From: Asticcacaulis sp. UBA2476
GTDB taxonomy: Bacteria; Pseudomonadota; Alphaproteobacteria; Caulobacterales; Caulobacteraceae
Assembly: GCA_002342035.1 (NCBI GenBank)
Contig: DDPE01000043.1
Coordinates: 1 to 35,634, forward strand
Length of the DNA stretch: 35,634 nucleotides
Reading direction: 5' to 3'
Within the stretch, counting starts at the first letter, position 1; each line of letters begins with the position of its first letter. A model generated the notes under the pieces. That model did not search any database, was not told the DNA's origin, and worked only from the letters and a program-made list of their open reading frames with translations. This document shows, piece after piece, positions 9,576-17,337 of the stretch. The translations under genes were made by a program, and so were the position numbers.

Positions 9576-10145
9576 ATGTTTATCCAAACCGAAGCCACGC
9601 CCAATCCCGACGTCATCAAGTTCATCCCCGGCCGTGAGGTTTTAAGCGGCGGCTCACTTGATCTGCGCACCGAGACCGAGGCGGAAAAATCACCGCTGGC
9701 TCTGGCGCTGTTTCAGATCGATGGCGTATCGGGCGTCTATTTTGGTCATGATTTTCTGACCGTGCGCCGCGACCCGGAATCGGGTCTGATCTGGGCGCAA
9801 ATCAAGGCACCGATTCTGGCCGCGATCATGGATTTCTATAGCTCCGGCAAGCCGATTTTGAATGAGGCCGAGGCCGAAAAAGACGCGGTCGTCTATGAGG
9901 GCGAACTGGGGCAGATCGTGGCCGAGATCAAGGAACTGCTCGATACGCGGGTGCGTCCGGCGGTGGCTCAGGACGGCGGCGATATCGAGTTTGATCGCTT
10001 TGATGAAGATAGCGGGACGTTATGGCTGCACATGCGCGGGGCCTGTTCGGGTTGCCCGTCCTCGTCGGCGACCCTGAAACAGGGTGTTGAATCGCTGATG
10101 AAGCACTATGTCCCCGAAGTAAAGCATGTGGAGTCGGTGCTTTAA
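9576..10145 (+). CDS. Nfu-type iron-sulfur cluster carrier (NifU C-terminal family)
   Basis: The protein of 189 residues delivers or scaffolds iron-sulfur clusters in the cytoplasm. The N-terminal part (about 1-85, opening MFIQTEATPNPDVIKFIPG) is the Nfu_N domain. The C-terminal part (about 108-185) is the NifU domain with the cluster-binding pair Cys157 and Cys160 in GACSGCPSSSATLKQG. An aspartate-rich lead-in, AQDGGDIEFDRFDED, precedes it as in other Nfu proteins. An AGGAA element (9565-9569) lies 6 bases before the ATG at 9576. Its stop abuts the GTG of tsaB, so the two are probably co-translated. MiaB downstream carries iron-sulfur clusters and is a plausible client (inference). Confidence 0.93.
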   Translation: MFIQTEATPNPDVIKFIPGREVLSGGSLDLRTETEAEKSPLALALFQIDGVSGVYFGHDFLTVRRDPESGLIWAQIKAPILAAIMDFYSSGKPILNEAEAEKDAVVYEGELGQIVAEIKELLDTRVRPAVAQDGGDIEFDRFDEDSGTLWLHMRGACSGCPSSSATLKQGVESLMKHYVPEVKHVESVL

Positions 10146-10841
10146 GTGCTGGGGCTGGTTGTCGATACGTCGGTCGGTGCCTGCACGGTCGGGCTCTATG
10201 AAAACGGCCCGAATGGTCTCATGTGCCTTTATGATGATACCGCGCTGATGAGCCGCGGTCATCAGGAGCATATCGGGCCGCAAATCTGGAATTGTTTCCA
10301 TAAAACAAGAATTAATCCAAAAGCGCTTGACCGGGTCTGCGTGACCCTGGGGCCGGGGTCATTTACCGGGCTTCGGGTCGGTTTGTCATTCGCCAAAGGG
10401 CTGGCCGAAGGGGCCGGTGTTACTTTACGCGGGTTTTCAACCTTAGAGGCGATGGCCGCGTTTGAGGGGCTTACGGACACGCGGCGTCTGGTGGTGATCG
10501 AGGCCGGGCGCGGGCAGGTCTATGTGCAGGCCTTTGAAGGTATGGCCGCCATCACGTCACCTATCTCATTGAATATTAATGACAATGAGGGCTTAAGTGC
10601 CTATGCGAACACCTTGCCGGACGTGGCGGTTTTGACTGGCAACGCTTGCGACCATGTCCGGTCATACTGGCCGCAGGCTTTGGTCATACCGCAGATTTGT
10701 CCGTCCATCGGGGCCATGGCACGTCTGGGTTTTGATGATTTTGACCGTTCAGACGTTAAACCGGTCTATATCCGTGAGCCCGATGCCAAGGTGTCCGACA
10801 AACGGATTGTCCGCTTTGATACGGAGCGTCCACCGGCATGA
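10146..10841 (+). CDS. tsaB: tRNA threonylcarbamoyladenosine biosynthesis protein TsaB
   Basis: TsaB (231 residues) is the dimerisation platform of the TsaD-TsaB-TsaE complex, which makes the t6A37 modification on tRNAs that read ANN codons. The ASKHA-fold N-terminus LGLVVDTSVGACTVGLY and the signature LGPGSFTGLRVGLSFAKGLA (from about residue 67) are clear. The start is GTG at 10146, immediately after the nfu stop codon. No Shine-Dalgarno sequence is obvious, which fits coupling to the upstream gene. Its 3' end overlaps rimI by 4 bases (ATGA). The neighbouring order tsaB-rimI is widespread in bacteria. Confidence 0.95.
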   Translation: MLGLVVDTSVGACTVGLYENGPNGLMCLYDDTALMSRGHQEHIGPQIWNCFHKTRINPKALDRVCVTLGPGSFTGLRVGLSFAKGLAEGAGVTLRGFSTLEAMAAFEGLTDTRRLVVIEAGRGQVYVQAFEGMAAITSPISLNINDNEGLSAYANTLPDVAVLTGNACDHVRSYWPQALVIPQICPSIGAMARLGFDDFDRSDVKPVYIREPDAKVSDKRIVRFDTERPPA

Positions 10842-11287
10842 TTATTGAGGATATTGGTCAATATACGCCTGATATTTCTATAATTCACGAACAAAATTTC
10901 GATTTTGGCTGGAAAAATTCTGAATTTATAGAATTATTAGCCAAAAATACGACCTTGGCTAAATGGTTAAAAATAAATGATGAAATTCAATCATTTGTCT
11001 TTTTGTCATTTATTTCCCAAGAGGCAGAAATATTAACTCTCGCGACCCGTAGCGATGCACACAATCGGGGTCTGGCCACCGCCTTGTTGACTGCCGTTAT
11101 CGATGACCTGAAAGGTCGCGGATGCGAGAGTATTTTCCTGGAGGTCGCGGTCGATAATCCGGCAGCACTGGCGCTTTATAAAAAGCTCGGCTTTGAGCGG
11201 GTGGGTAAGCGTAAATCCTACTATAGCCGTCGCATCGGCCCGCCGGTCGATGGGGATGTGTTGCGGCTTGATCTGTGCCGCGGCTGA
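10838..11287 (+). CDS. rimI: GNAT acetyltransferase, RimI-like
   Basis: This 149-residue GNAT-fold protein matches RimI, the acetyl-CoA-dependent N-terminal acetyltransferase of ribosomal protein S18 (bS18). The acetyl-CoA-binding signature is the stretch LATRSDAHNRGLATALL, in which the NRGLA motif occupies the Q/RxxGxG/A position. The family end motif NPAALALYKKLGFERVGKRK follows. It overlaps the tsaB stop by 4 bases. The first 200 bases or so are strikingly AT-rich: 10921-10980 holds 15 G/C of 60, against 31 of 60 at 11161-11220. The N-terminal third is poorly conserved in the family, so relaxed constraint or a recombined 5' end are both possible. Confidence 0.85.
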   Translation: MIIEDIGQYTPDISIIHEQNFDFGWKNSEFIELLAKNTTLAKWLKINDEIQSFVFLSFISQEAEILTLATRSDAHNRGLATALLTAVIDDLKGRGCESIFLEVAVDNPAALALYKKLGFERVGKRKSYYSRRIGPPVDGDVLRLDLCRG

Positions 11288-11401
11288 AATTGGCGTACCG
11301 CTGCGACATTCTGTCTTGCGCTTGCGGTCATCAATCCTTAAACCTGTCTTTACCGCGCCTAAACCGCGTCGAATAAAGCTAAATACGGGAGCGTTGTCCT
11401 C

Positions 11402-11821
11402 ATGGATCGTATCGAAAAGCAGTGCATTGAAAAAGGCATGCGCATGACCGATCAGCGCCGCATCGTCGCGCGCGTCCTGTCTCAGGCGACCGATCATCCC
11501 GACGTTGAGGAACTGTATCGCCGTGCTGCCGCCCTTGACCCGCACATCTCGCTGGCGACCGTATATCGCACCGTGCGCCTGTTTGAAGAAGCCGGTGTGG
11601 TCGAACGTCACGATTTCGGTGATGGCCGCTCACGCTATGAACAGGCTGGCGACGACCACCACGATCACCTGATCAACATCAAGACCGGTCAGGTCATCGA
11701 GTTTTTCGATCAGGAAATCGAAACCCTCAAAGAAGCGCTGGCGCAAAAGCTGGGCTTTAAGCTGGTCGGCCATAAGCTGGAGCTTTATGGCGTACCGCTC
11801 GACGAAGACACCAAGGCCTAA
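11402..11821 (+). CDS. fur: Ferric uptake regulator Fur
   Basis: Fur (139 residues) is the iron-responsive DNA-binding repressor/activator. It has a winged-helix N-terminus (MRMTDQRRIVARVL; recognition helix region HISLATVYRTVRLFEEAGVV) followed by the metal-binding dimerisation half with DDHHDHLINIKTGQVIEF. The CxxC pair found in the E. coli protein is absent: NIKTG stands in the place of CLDCG. This is usual for alphaproteobacterial Fur/Mur proteins, so the metal sites rely on His, Asp and Glu. A GGGAG element lies 8 bases before the ATG. A 114-base gap after rimI may carry its own promoter. The stop overlaps that of the convergent GH28 gene. Confidence 0.93.
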   Translation: MDRIEKQCIEKGMRMTDQRRIVARVLSQATDHPDVEELYRRAAALDPHISLATVYRTVRLFEEAGVVERHDFGDGRSRYEQAGDDHHDHLINIKTGQVIEFFDQEIETLKEALAQKLGFKLVGHKLELYGVPLDEDTKA

Positions 11822-13239
11822 GTCTCGTTCACAAAGCCTTCGACATGTTTTGTCACGACCGGCGCGCCCATTAAGGTCTGCGCTGCCACACCCCGCAGGC
11901 TGACGTTTTTCACCGGCATTTCGGCCTCAGCGGAGATGGCGCACAGGTTCTTGGCTTCACCCACGGCGATGTTTGACACATGCAGCCCCTCGATCGGGGT
12001 CAGCTTTCGCACATAGGTCGGCAGAAGGGTCTTCCACTGATAGAGTACATCGGTTTCAACCGCTAAGACGCTGCCGGCGATTTTGGTAGCGCTGACGTTC
12101 GACATGTGGATGTTCTTCACAAAACCGCCGCGACGCTCATTGGTCTTGACGAACAGCAGGTTATTGATCGGCACTGCGTGACCGTCGGCACCCTTGCCAT
12201 CGCCAACAAAGTGGCAGTTATCGACCAGGATGTTTTCGATCCCGCCGGATAGCTCGCTGCCGATGGCCATAAGCTGATGGCCGTTTTTAATCTGACAGTT
12301 GCGCATGACGATGTTTCTGGCCGGCGTATTCAGCCGCCAGGCATCCATATCGCGACCCGATTTTACGGAAATGGCGTCGTCACCCTGATCAAACACGCAG
12401 TCTTCGATCAGCACGTTCTGGCTCATTTCCGGGTCGACACCGTCGTTGTTATGGCCGTGGGCGCGGACCTTGACGCGGCGGATAACAACATCGCGGCACA
12501 GCAGCGGATGGATCGTCCAGAACGGGCTGTTCTCAATGAAAATGTCTTCGATCAGGACGTTGCGGCAGCGGTTGAACTGCACGAAATGCGGCCTCAGATT
12601 ATTGTCGCCGACCGCCATGTTGCGCTCAGCCACCGGCACGTTTTGATAGGCCATGTTGTAGAGGGCCACCAGCGCGTCCATGTGCGGTTTGGGGCGCTTA
12701 TACCACACCTGCCAGATATCCAGCTTGGCCTTGAGCGTGCCCTCACCGGTAATGGCGACATTTTCGCACTCAAAAGCATAGACTAGCGGCGAATAGTTGA
12801 AACACTCAATGCCCTCCCATGAGGTTTGCACAGCCGGCAAATAGTCAGAGGGCTTTTCGGAAAACAGCAGAACCGCCCCTTTGGCCAAGTGCAGATTGAC
12901 ATGGCTTTTGAAATGGATCGGCCCGGTCGGCCATATGCCTTGGGGGATGATAACGGTGCCAGAACCTGCCGCATGGGCGGCATCTATGGCCTTAGATATG
13001 GCGGCACTTGTGGCGGTCTGATCCCCCAAAGACGTTCCCTGCGAGGCACCAAAATCGCTGATCACAAAACGCGGCGCATCCGTAAAATCGGGAACCGTGA
13101 TTGAGGGCATATCAAACGGGGCGGTGACTGAAACCTGTTTGAGCGACAAGCCGCGCGACCAACCGGCACAGGCCCCCAGCAGCGGGACGGCAAACCCGGC
13201 ATACAACACGGAACGGCGAGAAAGGGGCGGCTTCATCAT
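11818..13239 (-). CDS. GH28 polygalacturonase-like lipoprotein
   Basis: This 473-residue secreted enzyme is predicted to cleave galacturonic-acid linkages in pectin or rhamnogalacturonan. The N-terminus carries a twin-arginine-like SRRSVLYAGF followed by the lipobox LLGAC (Cys24), so it is probably a Tat-exported lipoprotein. The parallel beta-helix contains the GH28 motifs NNDGVDPE, QGDDAISVKSG (catalytic Asp pair) and GHQLMAIGSE. The usual GHG reads GHQ, and the R-x-K motif reads LLFVKTNERRGG; I recall both as features of a bacterial exo-acting GH28 subgroup. The ATG at 13239 overlaps the TGA of the GH106 gene in ATGA, so translation is coupled. With GH106 it likely dismantles rhamnose-containing pectin side or main chains. 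Confidence 0.88.
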   Translation of the reverse strand: MMKPPLSRRSVLYAGFAVPLLGACAGWSRGLSLKQVSVTAPFDMPSITVPDFTDAPRFVISDFGASQGTSLGDQTATSAAISKAIDAAHAAGSGTVIIPQGIWPTGPIHFKSHVNLHLAKGAVLLFSEKPSDYLPAVQTSWEGIECFNYSPLVYAFECENVAITGEGTLKAKLDIWQVWYKRPKPHMDALVALYNMAYQNVPVAERNMAVGDNNLRPHFVQFNRCRNVLIEDIFIENSPFWTIHPLLCRDVVIRRVKVRAHGHNNDGVDPEMSQNVLIEDCVFDQGDDAISVKSGRDMDAWRLNTPARNIVMRNCQIKNGHQLMAIGSELSGGIENILVDNCHFVGDGKGADGHAVPINNLLFVKTNERRGGFVKNIHMSNVSATKIAGSVLAVETDVLYQWKTLLPTYVRKLTPIEGLHVSNIAVGEAKNLCAISAEAEMPVKNVSLRGVAAQTLMGAPVVTKHVEGFVNET

Positions 13240-15782
13240 GGCGCGATCTCCAGCACCGGCACCTGCATCAGGCCGGAGGGCAAGGGTTTGAGGTTGTTCA
13301 TATTTTGCGGGGTGAAGCGCTCACCATATTTGGCGGTAAGGGCGCGGTAGTCGGCGGGTGGCCGTGCCGACAAAGCGTTGATGGCGGTATTGGCAATGCG
13401 GATTTCAATGCGGTTGTCACCGGCCGTGAGGTAGGGCTTCAGGTCGATGTAAAACGGTGATGTCCACACGGCCCCGGCCCGTTTGCCATTGACGAAAACT
13501 TCGGCAGCATCTCGCACCGGCGCAGACAGCCACGCCTGACTGCCGGTGCGGCGGTCAGAGGGAATGGATTCCGGCGTGCCTTCGCCGAAACTTAAGCGCG
13601 TCAGTCCCGCCGCCAGATCGGCAGGGGTGAGTTTAACCGTGCGGCTGTAGGTCACGATGCCCGAATAATGCGCCTTGGCGGGGTCATCAGTCCATGATCC
13701 GAAGGTCGCTAAAGGCTTGGCGGGTAGATCCCCGAAGGCAATGCTCCAGCCACGGTCCAGAGGGCGGCGCTGAGGGGGCGTTCTCTTTGCAGGCCCCACC
13801 TTATCGGCCGCGCCAAAGACGAACAGCCGCGATTCATAAGGGGCCAGTGTCACCGGTTCGCCGCCCCAGATGAGGGCGGTGCCGTCAATGGGGTTCCACC
13901 ACTGACCGGACGATCCGGCGCGAAACTTAAGCGGCAGGGTCACGGCCGTGTTGCCGGTATTGGCCACGAAATAGAGATCGGTGTCGTTTAATTTACGGTG
14001 CACAAACCCGACCTCAGGCGTGAGTCCGATGACGTCCGGCGTGGTGAGGGTTACCAGTTTTGCGCTTAAGTCTGATTCAGGGATCGTGTTAAACACGCGG
14101 GCACCGGTGGGAGCCTGATCAACAGCGATCACGATACCGCCTGCCTTTTCAAAGGCTTCGATCTGTTTAAAGGTTTGCGGGTTGATCGACGTAACCTTGG
14201 GCAGGATCAGCACCTTATGACGAAAGCCGGGCGCTGACAGGGCCTGATCATCGACATAGTCAAAGCTGAATCCCCCATCGAGAATTTGCGCGGTAAGGGT
14301 TCGGGTTATGTGGCGTGTCAACTGCCCGTCCACAGAAACACTGCCGGGTTTTGAGGCGGCCAGAGCATCGTCCTGCGGCAGATAAATGGCAACATCGGCC
14401 ACCGGCTCACCTTGGCGCAACAGCCAACTCATGCGCTGGAGGTAGAGAGTGATGTCTGGCATGACGATCCACCACGGATTATGGTCATTGAACACGGCGG
14501 CGGCATACATGGCCCAGCCCGGTTCGCCCGCTTCCGGTGGCGAATAGGGCCAGCCGTGGGCAATGAAGTGATTGGCCCCTTGCAGCATAAGCGTATCGGC
14601 TTCGGCCTTGATGTCGAGCGGGGCGGCCTGAAACGCCCCCTGATGCAGCCAGGTCCACGCCTCTGCGGAAGTCACCGGTTTGCCATAAAGATGATTGGCC
14701 GAACTGATCCAGCGCAGCCGCGAAAATATGCGCCAGTCCGCCCCTTCGCCTTCGGCCAGATCGGTCAGACGCACCGACGACAGCCTGACCGGCGGGTGGC
14801 CATAGGTCTGGGAGCGAAAGCGCGTGCCTTTGGTTTTGGCCCAGTCATTGACCGGCGTGAGATAGCGTTCTTCCACCAGTTCTGCCAGGGTCAGACCCCA
14901 GTCGCGGCGGATGGCGACACTGTCGGGGGCGTCTTCAAACCATTTGAGCAGGTGGGGCTTAAGGTCATAACCCCGGCGTTTGTGAAACTCACTAAGCATA
15001 TCGCCGGTCCAGTCGGTGCCGTAAGCCTCAAGGCTGTCGCTGAAAACGGCATAGGGCGGGGCATCGCTGAACGCTGTCATCAGCCGGTCGCCGACGGTGC
15101 TCAGATGGGCGTTCACGGCGGCGGGGTTCATGTGGTCGAGGACATAGCCTTCAGCACCGACCGAGGCGCGCTTGACCTGCTGTCCGGTCGGGGTTTGCAG
15201 GACGATAAACACCGTGCGCCCATCAGGGGTGGCGCAGACGGCGACATCCTTAGTGGCGGGTTCGACCAGTTCGGCGGTTTGCGCATCCGTACCGATAAAG
15301 CTGGCGACGATCCGCTCACCGGGGTTGAGGTCAGGCAGGGACACAGAGGTCGTGCGAGCGGGCAGGGGTAGCTTGATAAGTTTTACCCGTGATGACGCCA
15401 GTTCCGGGGTGATGTGGGGCCCGCCAAACGGCCAGCCGGAACCGAGCGTGATATCGACCCTTAAGCCTTCAGTGCGCGCGGTTTCATTGGCCAGCCGCAC
15501 CGCTTCTATATGGCGGTCGGACAGATAGGGCGCATTGCCCTCCACCGTCAGGGGATAGAGTGCGGCCAGCTCAAACCCGCCAAAACCGCCCTGCTTCATG
15601 GCCTTGATTTCGCGCACCAGTTCGGCGTCATCGACGTTTGGCCCAAACCACCACCAGCGCACCATGGGACGCGCTTCGTCAGCGGGTGTGGTAAAGCCAT
15701 CATAGAGGCTTTCGGATTGAGCTGTGGCAGCGCAGAGCCCTATTGCCAGAGCGAGTCCGGACCAGAACCCGGATTTCCGCAT
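13236..15782 (-). CDS. GH106 alpha-L-rhamnosidase, exported
   Basis: The protein (848 residues from this start) resembles GH106 alpha-L-rhamnosidases, which release L-rhamnose from rhamnogalacturonan or rhamnosides. After a Sec-type signal peptide (GLALAIGLCAATAQS) come the family opening PADEARPMVRWWWFGPNVDD, the ITLGSGWPFGGP block, the SDSLEAYGTDWTGDML region with likely catalytic Glu, and GWPYSPPEAGEPGWAMYAA. A beta-sandwich, sugar-binding-like end (VFVNGKRAGAVWTSPFYIDL) completes it. A longer frame starts at 15815. The ATG at 15782 is preferred because GAGGA lies about 7 bases upstream and it gives a clean signal peptide. It is the first gene of a coupled pair with GH28. Confidence 0.85.
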   Translation of the reverse strand: MRKSGFWSGLALAIGLCAATAQSESLYDGFTTPADEARPMVRWWWFGPNVDDAELVREIKAMKQGGFGGFELAALYPLTVEGNAPYLSDRHIEAVRLANETARTEGLRVDITLGSGWPFGGPHITPELASSRVKLIKLPLPARTTSVSLPDLNPGERIVASFIGTDAQTAELVEPATKDVAVCATPDGRTVFIVLQTPTGQQVKRASVGAEGYVLDHMNPAAVNAHLSTVGDRLMTAFSDAPPYAVFSDSLEAYGTDWTGDMLSEFHKRRGYDLKPHLLKWFEDAPDSVAIRRDWGLTLAELVEERYLTPVNDWAKTKGTRFRSQTYGHPPVRLSSVRLTDLAEGEGADWRIFSRLRWISSANHLYGKPVTSAEAWTWLHQGAFQAAPLDIKAEADTLMLQGANHFIAHGWPYSPPEAGEPGWAMYAAAVFNDHNPWWIVMPDITLYLQRMSWLLRQGEPVADVAIYLPQDDALAASKPGSVSVDGQLTRHITRTLTAQILDGGFSFDYVDDQALSAPGFRHKVLILPKVTSINPQTFKQIEAFEKAGGIVIAVDQAPTGARVFNTIPESDLSAKLVTLTTPDVIGLTPEVGFVHRKLNDTDLYFVANTGNTAVTLPLKFRAGSSGQWWNPIDGTALIWGGEPVTLAPYESRLFVFGAADKVGPAKRTPPQRRPLDRGWSIAFGDLPAKPLATFGSWTDDPAKAHYSGIVTYSRTVKLTPADLAAGLTRLSFGEGTPESIPSDRRTGSQAWLSAPVRDAAEVFVNGKRAGAVWTSPFYIDLKPYLTAGDNRIEIRIANTAINALSARPPADYRALTAKYGERFTPQNMNNLKPLPSGLMQVPVLEIAP

Positions 15783-15826
15783 GGATGTTTCCTCGGTTTT
15801 ATAGTTTTTCTCCAATTATCATATAA

Positions 15827-15856
15827 AACGATCAGTAACAATCAGTATTGATCAAT
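15827..15856. promoter_or_regulatory. Three tandem 10-bp units upstream of the GH106-GH28 pair
   Basis: Three consecutive 10-base units read AACGATCAGT, AACAATCAGT and ATTGATCAAT. Each has ATC at positions 5-7, and the third is itself a perfect palindrome. The phasing equals one DNA turn, as in a cooperative operator. The block lies 45 bases upstream of the GH106 start, in the place of a promoter. A local sugar-responsive regulator is suspected but none is encoded next to it. Confidence 0.5.
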
Positions 15857-15945
15857 GGGTGGCGCGCGATATCCGGCGCAGCCTTGTGGATAAAATCCTG
15901 TCTTCTCTCTTGAAAAAAAGGGCTTAAACGCTCATAAGCACCGGC

Positions 15946-17337
15946 ATGAGTGAAACCGCATCTCCCGAACCGTCCGCTGTTCAAACGACGGGCCAAAAGC
16001 GCCTGCATATCAAAACCTATGGCTGTCAGATGAACGTCTATGACAGTGAACGCATGGCCGATGTCCTGCGCCCGCTCGGTTATGTCATGTCCGATGCACC
16101 CGAAGATGCTGATCTGGTGCTGCTAAACACCTGCCATATCCGTGAGAAGGCCGCTGAAAAGGTCTATTCCGAAATTGGCCGGCTCAAGGAAATGCGCGAA
16201 GACAAAGAGGCCCGTGGCGGCGGTCGCATGACCATTGCAGTGGCCGGGTGTGTCGCTCAGGCCGAAGGGGCGGAGATCATGAACCGGGCCCCGGCGGTTG
16301 ATCTGGTGGTTGGCCCGCAGGCCTATCATCAGTTGCCGGAACTGATTGCCCGTACCACCCGCGCCCGCGGTGAGCGCCTGATGGCTGATTTTGCCGCCGA
16401 TGAAAAGTTCGATAAGCTGCCGGTTGAGCGCGAGGTTTCCGGACCTACCGCATTCCTTACCGTGCAGGAAGGCTGCGACAAGTTCTGTACCTTTTGCGTG
16501 GTGCCCTATACGCGCGGCGCGGAATGGTCGCGTCCGGTGGCGCAGATTATGGATGAAGCCCGCCGTCTGGCCGATAAGGGCGTGCGCGAAGTCACGCTTT
16601 TGGGCCAGAACGTCAATGCCTTTAACGGGGCTGACGCGGCTGGTACGGAATCGACCCTGTCGCGCCTGATTGAGGCTTTGGCCGGGATTAACGGCCTTGA
16701 CCGCATTCGCTATACCACCAGTCACCCCAATGATATGGGCGATGACCTGATCCGCGCCCATGCCGATATCCCGCAATTGATGCCGTACTTGCATCTGCCG
16801 GTGCAGTCGGGCTCAAACAAGATTCTGCGCGCCATGAACCGCAAACATACTCGCGAAAGCTATATCGAGCTGATTGCGCGCATCAAGGCGGCCAATCCTG
16901 ATATCGCCATGTCCGGTGATTTCATCGTCGGTTTCCCCGGTGAGACCGATAAGGATTTCGAGGACACGATGGACCTGATCCGTCAGGTCGAATACGCTTC
17001 CGCGTTCTCGTTTAAATACTCAAAGCGTCCGGGTACGCCGGCGGCGGCCATGCCGGGTCAGGTTGATGACAAGGTTGCTGATGAGCGCCTGAAAGCGCTG
17101 CAAGCCCTGATCATCGAGCAGCAGCAGGCCTTTAAGGCGGGGCTGGTCGGGCGCACTATCGACGTGTTGTTTGATAAGCGCGGCCGCCATAATGAGCAGG
17201 GCATTGGCCGCTCGCCGTGGCTGCATTCGGTCTTTGCCGAAGACGCTGCCCACCTGATCGGACAGATCGTGCCGGTCAAAATCATATCGCTGGGTAACAA
17301 CAGTTTGCAGGGCGAACTTGTAAGGCAAATGGCTTGA
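15946..17337 (+). CDS. miaB: tRNA-2-methylthio-N6-dimethylallyladenosine synthase MiaB
   Basis: MiaB (463 residues) is a radical-SAM methylthiotransferase that adds the ms2 group to i6A37 of tRNA. The N-terminal UPF0004 domain has the three auxiliary cluster cysteines Cys27 (KTYGCQMNVYDSE), Cys63 (NTCHIREKA) and Cys102 (VAGCVAQ). The radical-SAM cysteines Cys177, Cys181 and Cys184 are in EGCDKFCTFCVVPYTRG. The C-terminal TRAM domain starts at about 395. All ligands are present, so it should be active. Its stop overlaps the TTG start of phoH. It begins about 160 bases from the divergent GH106 gene, so a promoter probably lies in that gap. Confidence 0.97.
   Translation: MSETASPEPSAVQTTGQKRLHIKTYGCQMNVYDSERMADVLRPLGYVMSDAPEDADLVLLNTCHIREKAAEKVYSEIGRLKEMREDKEARGGGRMTIAVAGCVAQAEGAEIMNRAPAVDLVVGPQAYHQLPELIARTTRARGERLMADFAADEKFDKLPVEREVSGPTAFLTVQEGCDKFCTFCVVPYTRGAEWSRPVAQIMDEARRLADKGVREVTLLGQNVNAFNGADAAGTESTLSRLIEALAGINGLDRIRYTTSHPNDMGDDLIRAHADIPQLMPYLHLPVQSGSNKILRAMNRKHTRESYIELIARIKAANPDIAMSGDFIVGFPGETDKDFEDTMDLIRQVEYASAFSFKYSKRPGTPAAAMPGQVDDKVADERLKALQALIIEQQQAFKAGLVGRTIDVLFDKRGRHNEQGIGRSPWLHSVFAEDAAHLIGQIVPVKIISLGNNSLQGELVRQMA

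Noticed and set aside
14412..15371. Long open frame (319 codons) opposite the GH106 gene
   Set aside because: It is antisense to clear GH106 coding sequence, its composition is typical of a shadow frame, and it has no family motifs.
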